Part shown: one piece after another, positions 60,015 to 64,000 of the stretch
Numbering within the stretch: the stretch's first letter is position 1
Layout of the letters: each line of letters begins with the position of its first letter
NCBI GenBank assembly: GCA_963715995.1
Contig: OY970283.1
Coordinates: 186,001-250,000, forward strand
Direction: 5' to 3'
Source: DATBDN01 sp963715995
GTDB taxonomy: Bacteria; Actinomycetota; Thermoleophilia; Solirubrobacterales; Thermoleophilaceae
Length of the DNA stretch: 64,000 nt
Made by a program: the position numbers and the translations under genes
The notes under the pieces: model-generated
What the model saw: the letters and a program-made list of their open reading frames with translations, nothing else
Told to the model about the DNA's origin: nothing
The model's database searches: none

Positions 60015-61145
60015 GTGCGCGACGACGCGGAGCTGAGGCCATGGTTCGACCACGCGCTGGGGCTCGTGCCGGATGTGGCGATCTTCGACGCCCACATGCA
60101 CGTCGGCCAGAACGATCCGGACGGCTTCAAGGCAACGCCGGAGGAGATCGCCGCGAGCGTGGCGCTCGCCGGGCCGGGCGCTCGGGGCGTGATCTTCCCG
60201 TTCCACGAGCCGGGTGGCTACCGCGAGGCAAACGTGGCTGCGATCGCGGGCGCCGCTGCCTCGGACGGGCGGCTGGTGGCCTTCTGCCGGCTCGATCCGC
60301 GCAACGAGGATGCGGTCGCGGAGGCCGAGCGCTCGCTGGATGCGGGAGCCCGCGGGATCAAGCTGCACCCGCGCGCGGAGGGCTTCGCGCTCGACGGGCC
60401 GGATGTCCGGCGAGTGTTCGAGCTCGCGCACGAGCGGCGCGTGCCGGTACTGATACACGCGGGCCGCGGCATCCCGGCCCTCGGCGCGAACACGGTCGAG
60501 CTGGCACGCTCGCTGCCCGGCGCGCAGATCATCCTGGCCCACTGCGGGATCTCCGATCTGAGCTGGATCTGGCGCGACGCGCAGGAGCTCTCGAACATCT
60601 ACTTCGACACCTCGTGGTGGTCGCCGGCTGACGTGATCGCGCTGTGCAGCCTCGTCCCGCCCGGGCAGATCCTGTTCGCGAGCGACGCGCCCTACGGCAG
60701 CACGGTCGCGCACGCGCCGTTCGTCATCCGCTGCGCGCTGCACTGCGGGCTCTCGCCCGAGCAGGTCAGGGGGGTGATGGGCGGCCAGATGGCCCGCCTG
60801 GTCGGCGGCGGCGAGCCACTCGACCTCGGGCCTGCGACCGGGCGTCGCGAGCTGCCGGCCGACGTGCTGCTCCAGCGGGTGGGCACATTCCTCTCCTCTG
60901 CGGTTGGCCGCCTGTTCGGAGGCAGCGACGCCACCGAGATCCTGGCTCTGGCCGCGCTTGCCTGCGACGTGCCCGAGGACGACCCGCGGGCCGAGGTCTG
61001 CGCGTCGATCGTGCGCCTGCTCGAGCTGCGCGCCTCGGTTGCGACAACGGCGCCGCAGACGCCCGGATCGCGCGGCAACCACATGCTGATGGTTGCGCTG
61101 AGCATGGCCGCGACCCCGGAGCAGGGAGCACCGGCTATCGATTGA
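60015..61145 (+). CDS. Amidohydrolase-2 family metal hydrolase/decarboxylase
   Basis: A 376-residue TIM-barrel protein. Metal and active-site positions are visible: DAHMH near residue 28, GIKLHPRAEGF, VLIHAGRG, ILAHCGIS and FASDAPYGS. The arrangement is that of PF04909, which holds decarboxylases and lactonases; substrate unknown. The C-terminal third (from about residue 275) has an extra helical part with LPADVLLQRVGTFLSSAVGRLF that I do not recognise. The GTG at 60015 is supported by the upstream box and by the reading of the first helix. Confidence 0.85.
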   Translation: MRDDAELRPWFDHALGLVPDVAIFDAHMHVGQNDPDGFKATPEEIAASVALAGPGARGVIFPFHEPGGYREANVAAIAGAAASDGRLVAFCRLDPRNEDAVAEAERSLDAGARGIKLHPRAEGFALDGPDVRRVFELAHERRVPVLIHAGRGIPALGANTVELARSLPGAQIILAHCGISDLSWIWRDAQELSNIYFDTSWWSPADVIALCSLVPPGQILFASDAPYGSTVAHAPFVIRCALHCGLSPEQVRGVMGGQMARLVGGGEPLDLGPATGRRELPADVLLQRVGTFLSSAVGRLFGGSDATEILALAALACDVPEDDPRAEVCASIVRLLELRASVATTAPQTPGSRGNHMLMVALSMAATPEQGAPAID

Positions 61146-61178
61146 TCCGCATTCCCGCGGCGCCCGTTCATCAGGGTG

Positions 61179-62426
61179 ATGAGGATTGCGATCGTCGGGG
61201 CAGGGGTGTCCGGGTTGGTGGCCGCGCAGCGGCTGCACGACCGGCACGAGATCACCGTGTTCGAGGCCGCGGCGTACGCCGGCGGGCACACGAACACGAT
61301 CCGGGTCGAGAGCGCGTACGAGACCCACGACGTTGACACCGGCTTCATCGTCTTCAACGACCGCAACTACCCGAACTTCACGCGGCTGTTGGAGCAGCTC
61401 GGGGTCGACCACCAGCCCTCGCACATGTCGTTCTCGGTGATGGACGAGCGAGGCGACTTCGAGTATTCGAGCGGCTCGCTTGGCGGGCTCTACGCCAAGC
61501 TCTCCCATGCCGTCTCGCCGACCTTCCAGCGGATGGTCCTCGACTACATGCGCTTCAACAAGAAGAGTCGCGAGCTGCTGGCGGATCCAAGCGCGAACGG
61601 CACGCCGTCCCTGCGCGAGTGGCTCGACCAGTGCAGCTTCTCGCCGGCCTTCGTCGAGCGCCTGATCGTGCCCCAGGCCTCGGCGGTCTGGTCGGCCGAC
61701 CCGGACCAGATGTGGGAGTTCCCCGCGCGCTTCATGGTCGAGTTCTTCGACAACCACGGGATGCTCGAGCTGACGGGGCGGCCCAGGTGGATGACGGTGA
61801 AGGGCGGCTCGCAGCGCTACGTGGAGAAGCTCGTCGCGCCGTTCCGCGACCGGATGCGGCTGTCGTGCCCGGTCGCCGCGGTCCGGCGCTATGAGGACCA
61901 CGTCGAGATCGTGCCTGTCGACGGCGAGGCCGAGAGCTTCGACGAGGTCGTGCTGGCCGTGCACTCGGATCAGGCGCTGCGGATGCTCGGCGGCGATGCC
62001 TCTGCGACCGAGCGCGAGCTGCTCGGCGCGATCCCCTACCAGCCGAACGAGGCCGTGCTCCACACCGACGAGACGCTGCTGCCGCGACGCCGGCGCGCAT
62101 GGTCGAGCTGGAACTATCACCTGCTGCAGGACCCGCCCGATCGCTCTACGGTCACGTATCACATGAACCGCCTGCAGTCGCTCGTGGCGGACCGTGAGTT
62201 CTGCGTCACCCTCAACCGCTCGGAGGCGGTCGCGCCCGAGCGCGTGATCCGCACGATCTCCTACTCGCACCCCGTCTTCACGGAGGACGGTGTCGCGGCC
62301 CAGGAGCGCCACCACGAGATCAGCGGCGTCAACCGCACGCACTACTGCGGCGCCTACTGGGGCTGGGGCTTCCACGAGGACGGCGTGGTCAGCGCGCTGC
62401 GGGCCTGCGCTCCGTTGACGGCATGA
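61179..62426 (+). CDS. FAD-dependent oxidoreductase (NAD/FAD-binding amine-oxidase-like)
   Basis: A 415-residue flavoprotein: IAIVGAGVSGLVAAQRL with the FAD Rossmann motif, VFEAAAYAGGHTNT, DTGFIVFNDRNYPNF, MTVKGGSQRYVEKL, EVVLAVHSDQALRML, and near the end GAYWGWGFHEDGVVSA. This subgroup commonly sits beside DUF1365 and cyclopropane-fatty-acid-synthase genes, as here. It probably oxidises or isomerises a fatty-acyl chain; the product is not known to me. The ATG at 61179 is preferred to GTG 61176. ATGA overlap to the next gene. Confidence 0.9.
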   Translation: MRIAIVGAGVSGLVAAQRLHDRHEITVFEAAAYAGGHTNTIRVESAYETHDVDTGFIVFNDRNYPNFTRLLEQLGVDHQPSHMSFSVMDERGDFEYSSGSLGGLYAKLSHAVSPTFQRMVLDYMRFNKKSRELLADPSANGTPSLREWLDQCSFSPAFVERLIVPQASAVWSADPDQMWEFPARFMVEFFDNHGMLELTGRPRWMTVKGGSQRYVEKLVAPFRDRMRLSCPVAAVRRYEDHVEIVPVDGEAESFDEVVLAVHSDQALRMLGGDASATERELLGAIPYQPNEAVLHTDETLLPRRRRAWSSWNYHLLQDPPDRSTVTYHMNRLQSLVADREFCVTLNRSEAVAPERVIRTISYSHPVFTEDGVAAQERHHEISGVNRTHYCGAYWGWGFHEDGVVSALRACAPLTA

Positions 62427-63166
62427 CCACCAGCGCGATCTACGAGGGAACGGTGCGCCACCGTCGCTTCGCGGAGCGCGAGCGCGAGTTCGAACATCGC
62501 ATTGCTCTCGCCTACGTCGATCTCGACGAGCTGCCCGGACTGCTGGGCGGCCGGCTGGCTGCCACGGGGCGCGGCATCGTGCGCTTCCGGCGCTCGGACT
62601 ACTTCGGCGACGGCGACCTGGCCGGCGCGGTGCGCGAGCGGGTGGCGGCCGAGACCGGGTCCGCGCCGACAGGCCCGGTGCGCGTGCTCACCCACCTGCG
62701 CTCGTTCGGCCACTGCTTCAACCCGGTGAGCTTCTACTACTGCTTCGACGAGGACGAGCAGCTTCAGGCGCTGCTGGCGGAGGTGACGAACACACCGTGG
62801 GGCGAGCGCCAGTCGTACGTGCTCACGCGCGGCGATGCCGCCGGCAGTGTGCTGCGCGGGGAGTCGGAGAAGCTCATGCACGTGTCGCCGTTCTTCGGCA
62901 TGGACCAGCGCTACGAGTGGCGCGTGGCCGAGCCGGGTGAGACGGCGGCGGTGCACATCGAAAACCGCGAGCGCGGCGGGCGCTTGGCCTTCGACGCGAC
63001 CCTGTCGCTGGAGCGCCACGAGCTGACCCGCGGCTCGCTGGCCACGATGACGGCGCGCTACCCGCTGGCGACGCTGCGGGTCCTCGCGCTGATCTACGCC
63101 CACGCCGTGGCGATCCGCCTGAAGGGCATCCGCACCCGGCCGCATCCCGCGAAGGCGGCAGGCTGA
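62423..63166 (+). CDS. DUF1365 protein
   Basis: A 247-residue protein of the uncharacterised DUF1365 family: YEGTVRHRRF, the FxHR-type segment REFEHRIALAYVDLDEL, LTHLRSFGHCFNPVSFYYCFDED, EVTNTPWGERQSYVL, and KLMHVSPFFGMDQRYEW. No membrane segment apart from one weak hydrophobic stretch near residue 215. Genes of this family accompany FAD oxidoreductase and CFA-synthase genes, and all three overlap here, which suggests a shared lipid modification. Confidence 0.92.
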   Translation: MTTSAIYEGTVRHRRFAEREREFEHRIALAYVDLDELPGLLGGRLAATGRGIVRFRRSDYFGDGDLAGAVRERVAAETGSAPTGPVRVLTHLRSFGHCFNPVSFYYCFDEDEQLQALLAEVTNTPWGERQSYVLTRGDAAGSVLRGESEKLMHVSPFFGMDQRYEWRVAEPGETAAVHIENRERGGRLAFDATLSLERHELTRGSLATMTARYPLATLRVLALIYAHAVAIRLKGIRTRPHPAKAAG

Positions 63167-64000
63167 TGTCGCGCTGGCAGCGGATCGCCCGGCACCTGGT
63201 GTTCCTGGCGTTCGAGCGCATTCATGCGGGCTCGGTGACCGTCGAGGAGGCGGGCGGCATCGAGACCTTCGGCACCGGCGAGCCCGCCGGCTGGATCAAC
63301 GTGCGCTCGCCGGCCGCTTGGCCGCGGCTCCTGCGCGGCAGCCGCGGGCTGGCGGAGTCGTATGCCGCAGGGCATTGGGACTCGCCAGACCTGGCCGCGC
63401 TCATCCGCGTGGCCGCTCTGAACACCGAGACGATCGACCGCTTCCGGCGGCGGCTGCGTCCACTGCTCGCCCCGCTCCAGCTGGCGGGCGGCACGCTGCG
63501 CGCGAACAGCCGCCGCGCGAGCCGGCGCCAGATCGCAGCCCACTACGACCTCGGCAACGACCTCTTCGAGCTGATGCTCGACCCGACGATGAGCTACTCG
63601 TGCACGCTCTACGAGCGCGACGACATGACGCTCGAGGAGGCCGCGGTGGCGAAGCTCGAGTTGGTATGCGAGCGGCTCGACCTGCGCCCGGAGGACCACC
63701 TGCTCGAGATCGGCACTGGCTGGGGCGGCCTCGCCGTGCACGCGGCGCGCACCCGCGGCTGCCGCGTCACGACGACGACGATCTCGCAGGAGCAGCACGA
63801 CTACGCGCGCGAGCGGGTCCGGGCCGCGGGGCTCGAGGATCGCGTGACCGTGCTGCTGCGCGACTACCGCGATCTGGAAGGGCGCTACGACAAGCTCGTC
63901 TCGATCGAGATGATCGAGGCGGTCGGCTGGCGCAACTTCGGTGTCTTCTTCCGCAAGTGCTCGGAGCTGCTCTCCGACGACGGCGCGATGCTGCTCCAGG
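63166..64000 (+). CDS. Cyclopropane-fatty-acyl-phospholipid synthase-like methyltransferase (partial)
   Basis: The first 278 residues are in the window; the 3' end is cut off. It uses SAM to methylenate or methylate unsaturated acyl chains of phospholipids. The N-terminal lipid-binding part precedes SRRQIAAHYDLGNDLFELMLDPTMSYSC, the SAM site LLEIGTGWGGLAVHAA, TTTISQEQHDYARERV and KLVSIEMIEAVGWRN. The ATG shares a base with the DUF1365 stop. It could also be a branched-chain rather than cyclopropane-forming enzyme. Confidence 0.92.
   Translation, partial: MSRWQRIARHLVFLAFERIHAGSVTVEEAGGIETFGTGEPAGWINVRSPAAWPRLLRGSRGLAESYAAGHWDSPDLAALIRVAALNTETIDRFRRRLRPLLAPLQLAGGTLRANSRRASRRQIAAHYDLGNDLFELMLDPTMSYSCTLYERDDMTLEEAAVAKLELVCERLDLRPEDHLLEIGTGWGGLAVHAARTRGCRVTTTTISQEQHDYARERVRAAGLEDRVTVLLRDYRDLEGRYDKLVSIEMIEAVGWRNFGVFFRKCSELLSDDGAMLLQ

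Noticed and set aside
58335..62375. 1346-codon minus-strand open frame
   Set aside because: Only the first-described 431 codons are purD. The rest is antisense to the amidohydrolase, FAD oxidoreductase and DUF1365 region.

Overview
The window is 64 kb of very GC-rich DNA with densely packed genes, many joined by ATGA, GTGA or TTGA stop/start overlaps. The content points to a Gram-positive-type actinobacterium, most likely of the Thermoleophilia/Solirubrobacterales group. The evidence is Ser/Thr kinases of the PknB type, an L,D-transpeptidase, the small PurL + PurQ + PurS system, no outer-membrane genes, and secreted proteins ending in PRFTG, which I associate from memory with that class. Taxonomy is an inference.

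1-20.2 kb is a surface-polysaccharide locus. It holds a WecG/TagA-type transferase, a polyprenyl-phosphate sugar-1-P transferase, ten glycosyltransferases, three left-handed beta-helix acyltransferases, a Wzx flippase, a Wzy/O-antigen-ligase-type polymerase, a fused Wzz-BY-kinase and a methyltransferase. Together they would start, extend, flip, polymerise and length-control an exported glycan. Several genes carry one-base frameshifts at short homopolymers.

20.2-33.5 kb is mixed: a GFA-type protein, a thioesterase, a secreted RTX-like protein, a DMT exporter, an alcohol dehydrogenase, PPK2, tRNA-Val, a GNAT-EamA fusion, a PhzF homologue and tRNA-Glu. It also has a signalling operon (PilT, degenerate GGDEF protein, Ser/Thr kinase fused to a receiver domain), a membrane-anchored glycosidase-like protein and three small unknowns. 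tRNA-Lys follows, then about 620 bp of gene-free DNA holding three tandem 45-nt hairpins with exact 50-nt period and compensatory base changes.

34.3-43.8 kb carries purine genes in two coupled runs, purC-purS-purQ-purL-purF and recQ-purN-purH, all on the minus strand. A LuxR-type regulator diverges from purC. 44.6-51.9 kb is a cell-surface block: a small PRFTG protein, a CAP-domain lipoprotein with a Lys/His tail, a 1618-residue protein with eight DUF11-like repeats and the same PRFTG end domain, and an SH3-YkuD L,D-transpeptidase.

51.9-56.5 kb is the most unusual part. Three adjacent genes encode a Ser/Thr kinase-receiver fusion, a receiver-HD-GYP protein and a single polypeptide combining kinase, FHA, one membrane span and an HtrA-like protease. 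This echoes the 27.6-31.5 kb operon, where the same kinase-receiver architecture sits beside a c-di-GMP-type protein.

56.6-59.9 kb is a GYD-protein-purD-purE-purB operon. 60-64 kb has an amidohydrolase and an FAD oxidoreductase, DUF1365 and cyclopropane-fatty-acid-synthase trio cut by the window edge.
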